DNA of 59,449 nt from Enterobacteriaceae endosymbiont of Donacia proxima (GCF_012569285.1 NZ_CP046198.1:398629-458077), one strand, 5' to 3'; counted from the first letter of the stretch, positions 20,001-28,841 are shown. A program made the numbers and translations. The notes: generated by a model from the letters alone, not told the origin.

Positions 20001-20556
20001 TTTTTATTATTTCTTTAGGTAAATTATATAAGTATGTTTTCCAAAACATTATAGAAGCTTTACTTTGTAAAAGTAATTCATTATTAATAATCTTTGTATT
20101 AAATAAAAAATCATCAATTTCATAATTTTTTAAATTTAAAATTTTTTGACAAAAAGAATGTATTGTATAAATAGATGCGTTATGTATATTTTTTTCAGCT
20201 TTTAATAATAAAATATTAGCATTTTTATAATCTTTTATTTCCTTAAGAAGATTATTTATTACATCATATTTACTTGTTTGTTGTATACATCCGATTCTTA
20301 AAAAATGAATACTATTTTTAATTTTTTTATATAAATCTTGTATCGCGATATCAGTAAAAGTTACTACTAAAATTTGATCTACATTTAGTGGTTTTATATT
20401 AGTATTTTTTTGATGCAAACCTAAAAGCATTCTTAAATATATAATAATAATATTAAAGGTTTTACCTGTACCTGCTGATGCTTCAATTAAGTATTGACCT
20501 TTAAGATTTTCTTTAAAAGGATTAAATTCTTTAAAATTTATTATTTTTTTTGTCAT
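17008..20556 (-). CDS. recB: Exodeoxyribonuclease V beta subunit RecB (helicase-nuclease)
   Basis: A 1182-residue protein (E. coli RecB has 1180), the 3'-5' helicase and the only nuclease of RecBCD, also able to load RecA in the family. Helicase motifs: EASAGTGKTFNI near residue 27, VTFTDIA, ILIDEFQDTD, LIGDPKQAIYSFRGADVF, IYNWRSS, IMTIHKSKGLQFPIVWLPF, and LLYVSLTRS. The C-terminal nuclease keeps the catalytic set: His in GMIIHNILEKLDF, Asp in GFLSGIMDLVF, and Asp and Lys in FYIIDYKSSWLG. These match E. coli H956, D1067, D1080 and K1082. It starts eight bases after the recC stop, suggesting translational coupling. No RecA gene is in the window. Confidence 0.95.
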   Translation of the reverse strand: MTKKIINFKEFNPFKENLKGQYLIEASAGTGKTFNIIIIYLRMLLGLHQKNTNIKPLNVDQILVVTFTDIAIQDLYKKIKNSIHFLRIGCIQQTSKYDVINNLLKEIKDYKNANILLLKAEKNIHNASIYTIHSFCQKILNLKNYEIDDFLFNTKIINNELLLQSKASIMFWKTYLYNLPKEIIKIILSYWKTPDDLLKTLLPFLSQLKLPVIKYPFKNRDIYVQFYKNKKYIQNIKKYWIKYKDNIIRIINNSNVNKHIYNKKFIKNWINIIDKWSLLETKNNFFPKELFRFSQKILINNTINKINIPQYILFQYIDYFINKIINLKYLIIIKAIKYIKKFVLQKKKSNNKISFNDLLDILNKSLNTKFGIQIIKDIRKLFPVILIDEFQDTDIQQYNILKKIYFNQKNHLMILIGDPKQAIYSFRGADVFTYLKASLEIKKCYTLIYNWRSSSTIINGINKLFSNRTYPFLFKNIVFNPIKYKSKKLNDHFIINDKIKSGITFWFIDKIMDINMYRKKISYICAYEICQLIILGKKGKAFLKKNDKKKNIDISDITVIVRNRFEAIILQKEFIKFNLPFIYLSNSNHIFEKEEAKELVFLLQTILRPNRRQEIINILSSALFNINLSFFDKKNKKNHIEKIINKFNKYKLIWEKYGILSMLEEIFIKDKLISKINILNQFMKEKIKNILRLGEIIQTSCFDIKDHKKIIKWLLQQIKYTNKNLLNQQIKLNNEINKIKIMTIHKSKGLQFPIVWLPFISSNIIDFINKDGILYHNRRSFKITLDFIKDEESKKLFLEETLSENLRLLYVSLTRSIFHCSIGITNLKFYNFKKLNSYISYTNALNFLLKKKNNISDTNFKKILYNLKDKNISIKIFNKIKKIKLDNNIYTKLKNKKLFTSPIKNFYFKNKIVSSFSKIKKQQDFNLNFLNINYQYNFLNLIKNNGKKTQYNFPVGKNMGIIIHNILEKLDFTKKISRIFIKKELIKKNINSSWHIMVTNWFNKILNIPIGKNKIILHKINNNEKKTEFNFYLSIKKSFSSIKYNDIISKYDIISSKLNKLNFTTISGFLSGIMDLVFLWEKKFYIIDYKSSWLGNNNEDYKIKNLEKDIYLNRYDIQYNFYALALHKYLKYRIKNYNYEKFFGGIIYLYIRGLDYKIKKHNGVWETKPSIKLINKLNKLFL

Positions 20557-20564
20557 ATTATTTA

Positions 20565-23500
20565 TTAACTACTATAATATAGTAAATCAAACATCCATTT
20601 TTTTATTAATTGTTTAGTATTTAACCAATTTTTATGATTTAAATAAAAGTTCAATTTTTGAAAATATGGATCATTATACTCATTTAAAGTATTATTCCAG
20701 TAATAATAAAATTTTTTTTTTGATTGATTTTGTACATTAATATCCATATTAATATGTTTTTTTATTCTATCATAGCAACTTTTTATCCAAATCCAAGAAC
20801 TTTTCATAGGTAATAAAATAGGATTATTTATACCATAAATATAACCATTAATATATTTTTCTAATAAAAAATAAGCTTGATTTTTTTCTAAAAATTGAAA
20901 ACTAAATTTTGTATTTTCTATGCCATGGATAGATAAAAAAAATTTTTTATTACTATTTATGCATAGAATTAAATGATTAATCCATAAACTAATAATGGAT
21001 TTAATATCTATTTTTTTAGGTTCTAATATAATATAATTATTTTGATTACTAAAATAATTAATATTACCTTCTAATCTAAGATTAGAAATATTCAAATTGA
21101 TTTTATTATTTTTTTCTATGTATTGATATTTTTTAAATTGATTATTAAATATTTGATTTATTGTATAAATTTTTTCTTCCCACCATATTTTTCCATAATC
21201 CCCATAGGGTAAGATACCTTTATTTAAATAAAAAAGGTATAAATCATTAATATTTTTATTTGATATAAATGTATATAATATTTGTTTTTTTATTAAAAAT
21301 TCTTGTAATGGATCAATTTTAAATGATTTTACATTAAATGTTGTTATATCGCGTATATTTTTTAAATATATTTTAAATCTTTGATTAAAAAAACCTTTAA
21401 CAGGATGTTTCCAAAAATTAATTAAATTATTAATTGATAATTTAGTAATGTTAATTAATTTTAATTTTTTAAAATTATTAGAATATAGTATATTTTTTTT
21501 TTTTATTGGGAAATTATTATGATAGTTTCTATAAAAATATTTAGTATAATTATTTTTTAAATAATAATTTTTAGAAATATGTGATAATAATTCATTAATT
21601 AATATAGATAAATTATTATTATCATTATTTAAATTACTATTTGTATAACTAATAAATAATTTATTTTCCGTAGAAATTAATAGTTTTAATAAAATATTTT
21701 TTTCTTTATCTAAATAATTTTTTTCATTTTTATTAGAAAATTTATGAGTTAAATCAAAAATTATAGGATTTATTTTTTTTGGTAAATATTCATTACTCAT
21801 TCCTATCATAAAAACTTTTTTAAAAGTCATATTTTGTAATATATGAAAAGGACAAAAATTAATTTTATTTATACAAAAAGAAAAATTTTTATATTTTTTT
21901 TTAATTAAATAATTAATTTTTTCTGTTATTATGTTAACAGAAATTTTTTTTTTATATTTAAAATATAGACCTTGATCAAGAAAAGATAAAATTTTTTTTA
22001 AAATAAAATATACATTTTTTGATACTAGATCAAATCCAGGGAAAAAATCATAATAAAGATTTAATAATTTTTTTTTCCATTTTTCTAAAGAAAATTTTTT
22101 TTTTAATTTTTTTTTCCATTTTTCTAACTTTAATAAAAAATAAATAAATTTTCCTAATAATTCTTTAGATAATCCTATCGATATATTATATGGAATAAGA
22201 TTTTTCCATTGACCAAAATTTGTATTTAAAGTAAAACCTAAAAATATACGATATAAACCTAACTTCCATGTATATTGATCTTGTGGTAAATTAATCTTAT
22301 CAAAATCTTTAATATTTAAATTATATTTAATACCTACATTTTTTATCCAATAATATAAATATTTTAAATCTTCTTTATTTAAAAAAAATTTTTTAGATAT
22401 AAATTCATTATCTAATAAAAAAAAAATTTCAGAAGGAGTTAGATCTTTATAAGATAAATTTAATAAAAATAAAAATTTATTTAAAATATCTAAATTTTCC
22501 ATATTATCTAAACTAGAATATATATTAATAGGAAGATTAATATTTTTAAAAATAGAATTAATAAATGGAATATATAATTTTAACTTAGGAGATATAACAA
22601 TTATATCATGTAAAAAATAATTTTGATTTTTTTTCAAAGTATATAATATATTATTATATAATAATTTTATTTCTGTATAAAAATCTTCACAAACACTAAT
22701 TTGTATAGATTTATCTAGATAATTTATTTTTTTCTTTTTTTTTAAATTTATTTTTTTTTCTTGTATATACAAAAAATCATTTTTAATATAGTTTAATAAA
22801 CTTACATTATTATATTTTATAAATGTTTCAATATATCTAGATGATAAATCTATTAACTTATTAATATTATTTAATGTATAATTTCCCCATAAAAATAATA
22901 ATTTATTAAAATTAATTTTTTGATTATTTTTGCTATACAAAAAATTATCCCAATACTCCTTAGAGGGAGTACATAAGAAAATATGTATTTCTATATATTT
23001 TTCTAATTTTTTTAATAATTTTAAATATATTAAAGGTATATTTTGTATATCTAGAATAAATATTCTTTCAGGAAGAAAATCATATTTAAATTTTTTATAT
23101 TTTTTATATTTTTGATAAAAATTATATAATTTTCCATAATGCCATAATTTTTTATGTAAAATATTTTTATAATAAATTAATAATGTTTGCCATAATTTTG
23201 CTTGCCATATTTGATGTTTATTTTTCAATAAAGGTTCAAGTTTATTTTTTTCCCACATTAATAATAATTCTGGTTTATATTTTTGATAATAATTATATAA
23301 ATCGGATATTTTTTCTGATAATTGAAATAAATATTTAGTATCTTTAATTTTAAATTTAAAGCTTTTTTTAAAATTCTGAAATTCTACAGTAGATATTAAT
23401 TCTGGAATTAACAAAAATATTAACCAAACAATATTTTTTTTATATAAAAAATCATTTTCATCTAAATTAGGAATTATTTTTTTAAAAATATTCCAAAGAA

Positions 23501-23705
23501 ATGTATCAAAATTAATAAAATTTATATTTCCATATATTCCTAATATATTTGAAAATTTAATTTTTATTAATTCAGAAAAATTTTCATAATTTTCATATAT
23601 TATTAATTCTGGTTCTAATATCTTTTTTAAAGGATATTTTTTTATTTGAATTTTTATTAAATTTAATAAAATATCAATATTATTTGAATAATAAATTGTA
23701 AACAT
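20565..23705 (-). CDS. recC: Exodeoxyribonuclease V gamma subunit RecC
   Basis: A 1046-residue protein (E. coli RecC has 1122), the helicase-like but catalytically dead subunit that splits the duplex and scans for Chi. Orthology is clear from collinear blocks: FQLSEKISDLYNYYQKY, FILDIQNIPLIYL, DIIVISPKLKLYIPFI, TWKLGLYRIFLGF, FKKVFMIGMSNEYLPKKINP, FWKHPVKGFF and LPYGDYGKIWWE. It is the most eroded of the three Rec proteins: most residues known to contact Chi in E. coli are changed (separate finding). A short duplication lies near the middle. It is the first gene of the operon. No obvious ribosome binding site is seen; mutH is divergent across a 273-base spacer. Confidence 0.93.
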   Translation of the reverse strand: MFTIYYSNNIDILLNLIKIQIKKYPLKKILEPELIIYENYENFSELIKIKFSNILGIYGNINFINFDTFLWNIFKKIIPNLDENDFLYKKNIVWLIFLLIPELISTVEFQNFKKSFKFKIKDTKYLFQLSEKISDLYNYYQKYKPELLLMWEKNKLEPLLKNKHQIWQAKLWQTLLIYYKNILHKKLWHYGKLYNFYQKYKKYKKFKYDFLPERIFILDIQNIPLIYLKLLKKLEKYIEIHIFLCTPSKEYWDNFLYSKNNQKINFNKLLFLWGNYTLNNINKLIDLSSRYIETFIKYNNVSLLNYIKNDFLYIQEKKINLKKKKKINYLDKSIQISVCEDFYTEIKLLYNNILYTLKKNQNYFLHDIIVISPKLKLYIPFINSIFKNINLPINIYSSLDNMENLDILNKFLFLLNLSYKDLTPSEIFFLLDNEFISKKFFLNKEDLKYLYYWIKNVGIKYNLNIKDFDKINLPQDQYTWKLGLYRIFLGFTLNTNFGQWKNLIPYNISIGLSKELLGKFIYFLLKLEKWKKKLKKKFSLEKWKKKLLNLYYDFFPGFDLVSKNVYFILKKILSFLDQGLYFKYKKKISVNIITEKINYLIKKKYKNFSFCINKINFCPFHILQNMTFKKVFMIGMSNEYLPKKINPIIFDLTHKFSNKNEKNYLDKEKNILLKLLISTENKLFISYTNSNLNNDNNNLSILINELLSHISKNYYLKNNYTKYFYRNYHNNFPIKKKNILYSNNFKKLKLINITKLSINNLINFWKHPVKGFFNQRFKIYLKNIRDITTFNVKSFKIDPLQEFLIKKQILYTFISNKNINDLYLFYLNKGILPYGDYGKIWWEEKIYTINQIFNNQFKKYQYIEKNNKINLNISNLRLEGNINYFSNQNNYIILEPKKIDIKSIISLWINHLILCINSNKKFFLSIHGIENTKFSFQFLEKNQAYFLLEKYINGYIYGINNPILLPMKSSWIWIKSCYDRIKKHINMDINVQNQSKKKFYYYWNNTLNEYNDPYFQKLNFYLNHKNWLNTKQLIKKWMFDLLYYSS
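22050..22127 (-). repeat. 39-bp direct duplication inside recC
   Basis: Two adjacent 39-base units (22089-22127, then 22050-22088 in coding order) share an identical 24-base core (22104-22127 and 22065-22088). The core encodes LEKWKKKL twice, 13 residues apart. It is in frame and probably arose by slippage. E. coli RecC has no such duplication at the aligned site. Confidence 0.8.
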
Positions 23706-23978
23706 ATTTATATTTTATATAAAAAATAAAATTTTATATTAAAATAATAATATAATTACATATTTAAATACTAATTACCAGTATTAATAAATACTATTTA
23801 TTTTTTAAAAAAAAATAGATATGATAATCTATATCAGATTAATAATTTTAATATAAAAAATTTTAATTAATAATGTAATATTTAAATATTTTAAATATTA
23901 CAAATTTTTAAATTATCTTATTAATAAAATTTTAAATTTATTGTATAAATAATAATTAATAAATAAATTTGTATATAT

Positions 23979-24647
23979 ATGAAAAAAATTTTTTCTTCAA
24001 TTATATTAAATAAAAATATTTTATTTTTAAGAGCAAAGTTAATAACTGGTCATTATATAATTGATATTATAAAATGGTTAAATTATCCGATAAATAATAA
24101 TTCTATAAAAGATAAAGGAATAATAGGAAAATTAATCGAATATTATTTAATTGGGAAAAAACAAAATAATAAATTAAATCAAGATATTCCCCATCTTGGA
24201 ATAGAAATTAAAACAATTACTATAAATTTAAAAAATAAAGTTTTAAACGATTGTTTTATTTGTTCTTTTCCTTTAATTATTAAACATAATTTATCTTTTT
24301 ATAAAAAAAAATTATATAAAAAAATATCTAAAATTTTATGGATACCTATTATTACTAATAATATAAATACTTCTATATTTAATAAAAAAATAGGTGATCC
24401 ATTTTTTTGGGAACCTTCTTTTAAAGATAAAGTTAAATTAAATAACGATTGGAATAATTTAATAAAATTATTAATTATAGGACAACTAAAAAAAATTAAT
24501 TTTTATAAAGGTAATATTTTATTAATTAAAAATAAAGGTAATAAAAAACAATTAACTAGAACAATTAATCAAAATGGAAAATTTTTATATATTTTACCTA
24601 AATCTTTTTATTTTAAAAAAAAATATTTAAATTATTTATTTAAATAA
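23979..24647 (+). CDS. mutH: DNA mismatch repair endonuclease MutH
   Basis: A 222-residue protein (E. coli MutH has 229). It nicks the unmethylated strand at hemimethylated GATC when activated by MutS-MutL. The catalytic Asp69, Glu76 and Lys78 are in QDIPHLGIEIKT, matching E. coli D70, E77 and K79. DKGIIGKLIEYYLIG, LWIPII and the C-terminal LPKSFYFKKKYLNYL block support the call. The protein looks active, yet mutS, mutL and dam are not in this window. It is convergent with lysA with only eight bases between the stops, so no separate terminator is visible. Confidence 0.95.
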   Translation: MKKIFSSIILNKNILFLRAKLITGHYIIDIIKWLNYPINNNSIKDKGIIGKLIEYYLIGKKQNNKLNQDIPHLGIEIKTITINLKNKVLNDCFICSFPLIIKHNLSFYKKKLYKKISKILWIPIITNNINTSIFNKKIGDPFFWEPSFKDKVKLNNDWNNLIKLLIIGQLKKINFYKGNILLIKNKGNKKQLTRTINQNGKFLYILPKSFYFKKKYLNYLFK

Positions 24648-24655
24648 AAATTATT

Positions 24656-25927
24656 TTAACATAATTCTAAATTAATTAATTCTTCTATTTTTTGACGTCT
24701 TCTTATCAATTTAGGAATATTATTTTCAATTAAAATTTCTGGAATTAAAGGTCTACTATTATAATTAGACGACATTGATGAACCGTATGCTCCAGTATCA
24801 TGAAAAATTAAATAATCATCAATATTGACTTTTGGTAACATAAAAAAATTAATTTCTCCATTTTCTAATTGAGTAAATACATCTCCTGATTCACATAAAG
24901 GACCTGCAACAATAGTTTTAGTTTTATAATCATTAGACATATCTCTACCTTTAGAAGAAATTGCAGATATATAATGATAACTACCGTACATTACAGGTCT
25001 AATTAAATCATTAAAACCAACATTAACTAGAACAAATCTTTTATTTTTAATAATTTTTATAGCACATACTTGACAAATTAATATACCTGATTCAGCTACT
25101 AAAAATCTTCCTGGTTCAATTTCTATTTTTATATTTTTTTTAAAAAAATTATTAAGAATATTTCTTGTTTTATTCCATAAATCAAAATAATGATTAGTAT
25201 CTACTATACTGTCAGTTTTTTTATAAGGTATTGTTAATCCTCCACCTGCTGAAATAATATTAATTTTTGGCATATAAGGTTGTAATACATTTAATAACAT
25301 AGAATTACATACTTTTTGTAAATGATTATAATTTACTCCTGAACCTATATGCATATGTATACCTATTAAATTTAAATTATATTTTTTTATTAAAAAAATA
25401 GATTTTTTTAAATCTTTATACCAGATACCATGTTTACTATTTTCTCCTCCTGTATTTGTTTTTTTATTATGGCCATAACCAAAACCTGGATTAATTCTTA
25501 ACAATATGTTATGATTTTTGGATATTTTACCTAATTGATGTAACATATCTATTGATCCAATATTAACAGTAATATTTAAAGAAATAATACGTTTTAATGT
25601 TTTTTTTTCAAAAATATCTGATGTAAAAACAATGTCATTTATATTTTTTGGATTATATCCAGCTGTTAAAGCTCTTTCTATTTCTCCTAATGAAATAGCA
25701 TCTACTTTAACTCCTTGATATTTCATTAATTTTAAAATATTTATATTAGAACAAGATTTTTGTGCAAATCTGATTATATCAAATTTTTTTAATTGTAAAA
25801 TTTTATTTTTTATATTTTCTGCACAATATAACCAAAATGGAGTATTATATTTTTTTATGAGAAATAAAATAGTTTTAATAGAAATATTATTTTTATTAAA
25901 TTTTTTATCAAAAATTTTTACGTTCAT
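24656..25927 (-). CDS. lysA: Diaminopimelate decarboxylase
   Basis: A 423-residue protein (E. coli LysA has 420). This PLP enzyme makes L-lysine from meso-diaminopimelate, the last step of the pathway. The PLP lysine is in FAQKSCSN. Other family blocks are VDAISLGEIERAL, PGFGYGHNKKTNTGG, HMHIGSG, SAGGGLTIPY, EIEPGRFLV, the substrate-binding PLCESGDVF and DTGAYGSSMSSNYNSRP. Conservation is high compared with neighbours such as recC, which suggests strong selection for lysine output. AAGG precedes the start. The 288-base divergent spacer with ptsH probably holds its promoter. Confidence 0.97.
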   Translation of the reverse strand: MNVKIFDKKFNKNNISIKTILFLIKKYNTPFWLYCAENIKNKILQLKKFDIIRFAQKSCSNINILKLMKYQGVKVDAISLGEIERALTAGYNPKNINDIVFTSDIFEKKTLKRIISLNITVNIGSIDMLHQLGKISKNHNILLRINPGFGYGHNKKTNTGGENSKHGIWYKDLKKSIFLIKKYNLNLIGIHMHIGSGVNYNHLQKVCNSMLLNVLQPYMPKINIISAGGGLTIPYKKTDSIVDTNHYFDLWNKTRNILNNFFKKNIKIEIEPGRFLVAESGILICQVCAIKIIKNKRFVLVNVGFNDLIRPVMYGSYHYISAISSKGRDMSNDYKTKTIVAGPLCESGDVFTQLENGEINFFMLPKVNIDDYLIFHDTGAYGSSMSSNYNSRPLIPEILIENNIPKLIRRRQKIEELINLELC

Positions 25928-25965
25928 TTTTATAAACCTTATAAATGTTTTTAAATAATTATATA

Positions 25966-25981
25966 TATTCTATATAGAATA
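25966..25981. promoter_or_regulatory. 16-bp perfect palindrome in the lysA/ptsH divergent spacer
   Basis: TATTCTATATAGAATA is its own exact reverse complement, 39 bases upstream of lysA. It could be an operator or simply a chance AT palindrome. A similar ATTC...GAAT inverted repeat lies upstream of argR. The rest of this 288-base spacer shows nothing else recognisable. Confidence 0.3.
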
Positions 25982-26215
25982 AAATTTATTTAAAAAATTC
26001 TATCTTTAAAATAAATTTTTAATAAATTGTTATTTTATTAATTTACTAGCCAAGATAATTTATCTATGTTATCTATTAAATAAAATATTTAAAATATATC
26101 ATAATTATTTATATAATTTATAATTATAATTTATTATAATTTATTATAAATAAAATAAATTTTATTTTTTAATTTATATAAATTCATTTAAAATATTAAA
26201 ATTTAAGGAAAAATA

Positions 26216-26470
26216 ATGTTACAAAAAGAAATTATTATTAATAATACTCATGGTTTTCATACTCGTCCTGCAGCATTATTTGTAAAAGAAGCTAAAAATT
26301 TTATTTCTGATATTACTATTACGTCTAATGGTAAAACAGTAAATGCTAAAAGTTTATTTAAAATACAAACTTTAGGATTAACTAAAGGAACTTTAATTAT
26401 TTTAAAAACTTCTGGGAAAGATGAAAAAAAAGCTATTGAACATTTATCTAAAATTATTCAAAATTTATAA
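26216..26470 (+). CDS. ptsH: PTS phosphocarrier protein HPr
   Basis: An 84-residue cytoplasmic phosphocarrier (E. coli HPr has 85). It accepts phosphate from enzyme I on His15, which is present in HGFHTRPAALFVKEAK, and passes it to EIIA proteins. The second conserved block, NAKSLFKIQTLGLTKGT, carries the regulatory Ser46 region. AAGGA lies nine bases before the ATG. It is the first gene of ptsH-ptsI-crr, the E. coli order. Confidence 0.97.
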   Translation: MLQKEIIINNTHGFHTRPAALFVKEAKNFISDITITSNGKTVNAKSLFKIQTLGLTKGTLIILKTSGKDEKKAIEHLSKIIQNL

Positions 26471-26524
26471 ATAAATTATTAAATTTTATAAAAAAATTTA
26501 ATTTTAAATATTTTATAAAATTAT

Positions 26525-26550
26525 ATTAAATATATAAATATATATTTAAT
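26525..26550 (+). terminator. Hairpin between ptsH and ptsI
   Basis: ATTAAATATAT (26525-26535) pairs with ATATATTTAAT (26540-26550) over a four-base loop. It might reduce read-through after ptsH and so raise HPr relative to enzyme I. No strong T-tract follows, so this is tentative. Confidence 0.35.
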
Positions 26551-26581
26551 ATGTAATTTTAATACATTAGAGGTAAAAAAT

Positions 26582-28315
26582 ATGATTTCAGGAATTTTAG
26601 CTTCTCCTGGTATTTCATTTGGTAAGGCATTTTTATTTAAAATAGATAATATTATTATTAATCATAAAAAAATTACCGATAATCAAATAGATATAGAAAT
26701 TAATAAATTCTTAAATAGTCAAAAAAAATCTATAGAACAAATAGAATTTATAAAAATAAAATTACTTAAAAAGTACAGTTCTGAAAAAAAATCAATTCTT
26801 GATGGACATATTCTCTTACTTCAAGATGAAGAAATGACAAAAGAAGTTATTTTGTTAATAAAAAATCATTTTATAACAGCAGATGCTGCAGTAAATTCTG
26901 TTATAAAATCTCAAATTAAAATATTACAAAATTTAAGTGATCAGTATTTAAAAGAAAGAGCTACCGATATTAGAGATATAGGTGATCGTTTAATAAAAAA
27001 TATTTTAAATTTAGATATTATTAATTTAAATGATATAAATGAAAAAGTAATTTTAATTGCAAAAGATCTTACTCCATCAGAAACAGCACAATTAAATTTA
27101 AAAAAAATTTTAGGATTTATTACTGATTTAGGAAGTAAAACATCTCATACAGCTATAATGGCACGTTCATTAGAAATACCAGCAATTGTCGGTACTGGTA
27201 ATATTACAAAAAAAATTAAAACAAATGATTATATTATTTTAGATGGTATTAATAATAATATTTTTATTAATCCTTCACAAAAAATAATAAAAGAAAAAAA
27301 GATATTATTTGAAAAATATATAATAGAAAAAGAAAAATTAAAAAAAATTAGTAATTTACCTGCTAAAACTAAAGATAATTATCAAATTAAAATTTGTGGT
27401 AATATAGGATCTTTAAAAGAATTAAAGAATATTAAAAATAATGGTGCTGATGGTATCGGATTATATAGAACAGAATTTTTATTTATGAATCGTGATTCTT
27501 TTCCTACAGAAGAAGAACAATTTTTTGTTTATAAGACATTAGCAATAAATATGAATAAAAAATCTGTTATTATTAGAACTATGGATATAGGAGGAGATAA
27601 AAAAATATCATATATGAATTTACCTCGAGAAGAAAATCCATTTTTGGGTTATAGAGCTATTAGAATAAGCATCGATCGAAAAGATATTTTACATACACAA
27701 TTAAGAGCTATTTTAAGAGCATCTTTTTTTGGTAAATTATGTATAATGTTTCCTATGATTATTTCAATAGATGAAGTTCTTTTTTTAAAAGAACAAATAA
27801 AATTTTTAAAAAAAAAATTACAAGAACAAAAATACGATTTTGATAAAAATATTTCTATAGGAGTAATGATAGAAACTCCAGCATCAGCTATAATAGCTCA
27901 TTTTTTAATAAAAGAAATTGATTTTTTTAGTATAGGTACAAATGATTTAACACAATATACATTAGCTGTAGATCGAGGAAATGATTTAATTTCACATTTA
28001 TATAATCCTATTCATCCAGCAATTTTATTGCTTATTAAAAAAGTAATAGATATTTCTCATGAAGAAGGTAAATGGACAGGAATGTGTGGTGAATTAGCAA
28101 GTGATGAATTTTTTATTCCTGTATTATTAGGAATGGGATTAAATGAATTAAGCATGAATGCTATTTCTATCCCAAAAATTAAAAATATTATTCGTAATAT
28201 TAAAATAATTAAAGCTAAAGAACTAGCTAAAAATATTTTATTACAACCTACTATTAAAGATATTCAAAATTTATTACTAGAATTTAATAAAAAAAATTAT
28301 TTTTTAAAAAGGTAA
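26582..28315 (+). CDS. ptsI: PTS enzyme I (PEP-protein phosphotransferase)
   Basis: A 577-residue protein (E. coli enzyme I has 575). It autophosphorylates from phosphoenolpyruvate and phosphorylates HPr. The N-terminal half holds the active-site histidine in GSKTSHTAIMARSLEIPAIV (E. coli His189). The C-terminal PEP-binding barrel has DIGGDKKISYMN, NPFLGYRAIRI, FFSIGTNDLTQYTLA and GMCGELASDE with the catalytic Cys. AGAGG lies upstream of the start. crr follows after three bases, so translational coupling is likely. Confidence 0.98.
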   Translation: MISGILASPGISFGKAFLFKIDNIIINHKKITDNQIDIEINKFLNSQKKSIEQIEFIKIKLLKKYSSEKKSILDGHILLLQDEEMTKEVILLIKNHFITADAAVNSVIKSQIKILQNLSDQYLKERATDIRDIGDRLIKNILNLDIINLNDINEKVILIAKDLTPSETAQLNLKKILGFITDLGSKTSHTAIMARSLEIPAIVGTGNITKKIKTNDYIILDGINNNIFINPSQKIIKEKKILFEKYIIEKEKLKKISNLPAKTKDNYQIKICGNIGSLKELKNIKNNGADGIGLYRTEFLFMNRDSFPTEEEQFFVYKTLAINMNKKSVIIRTMDIGGDKKISYMNLPREENPFLGYRAIRISIDRKDILHTQLRAILRASFFGKLCIMFPMIISIDEVLFLKEQIKFLKKKLQEQKYDFDKNISIGVMIETPASAIIAHFLIKEIDFFSIGTNDLTQYTLAVDRGNDLISHLYNPIHPAILLLIKKVIDISHEEGKWTGMCGELASDEFFIPVLLGMGLNELSMNAISIPKIKNIIRNIKIIKAKELAKNILLQPTIKDIQNLLLEFNKKNYFLKR

Positions 28316-28318
28316 AAT

Positions 28319-28825
28319 ATGAACATTTTTTCTAAATTTTTCAATAAAAAATCTAAAAAAATTGAAATTACCAAAATTTTTGCTCCTATTTCAGGGGAAA
28401 TTATTAATATAGAAAAAGTTCCTGATATTGTATTTTCAGATAAAATAGTGGGAGATGGTATTGCTATTAATCCAAATGGAAATATTATAGTATCTCCTGT
28501 TGATGGGATTATAGGTAAAATTTTTGACACTAATCATGCTTTTTCAATAAAAACTAATAATAGTATTGAATTATTTATTCATTTTGGAATTGATACAATA
28601 AATTTAAAAGGAAAGGGATTTATAAGAAAATTTAATTTTAAAAAAACTAATGTTGTAAAAAAAGGTGAAATAATCATTGAAATAGATTTAGATTTTTTAA
28701 AAAAGAATGCTAAATCTATATATACTCCAATAATTATTTCTAATATTGACCAAATTAACAAAATTAAAAAATATACAGGAAATGTTATTGCAGGTATAGA
28801 TCCTATATTAGAAATATATAAATAA
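28319..28825 (+). CDS. crr: PTS glucose-type EIIA component (EIIA-Glc)
   Basis: A 168-residue soluble protein (E. coli Crr has 169). It accepts phosphate from HPr and donates it to a membrane EIIBC. The two active-site histidines are in DTNHAFSIKT and IELFIHFGIDT (E. coli His75 and His90). GDGIAINPNGN and SPVDGIIGKIFDTNHA are family-typical. AAGG is within the end of ptsI. No EIIBC gene is present in this window, so the sugar cannot be named. The transcript probably ends at the hairpin that starts 16 bases downstream. Confidence 0.97.
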   Translation: MNIFSKFFNKKSKKIEITKIFAPISGEIINIEKVPDIVFSDKIVGDGIAINPNGNIIVSPVDGIIGKIFDTNHAFSIKTNNSIELFIHFGIDTINLKGKGFIRKFNFKKTNVVKKGEIIIEIDLDFLKKNAKSIYTPIIISNIDQINKIKKYTGNVIAGIDPILEIYK

Positions 28826-28841
28826 AATTTTTTTATAAAAA

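Noticed and set aside
22930..23115. Plus-strand frame opposite recC
   Set aside because: Antisense shadow; no ribosome binding site and biased composition.
25928..26215. Possible tRNA or small RNA in larger spacers (also 5585-5866, 23706-23978, 28880-29111)
   Set aside because: No T-loop or anticodon-arm pattern was found; sequences are low-complexity AT. A covariance-model scan would be decisive.
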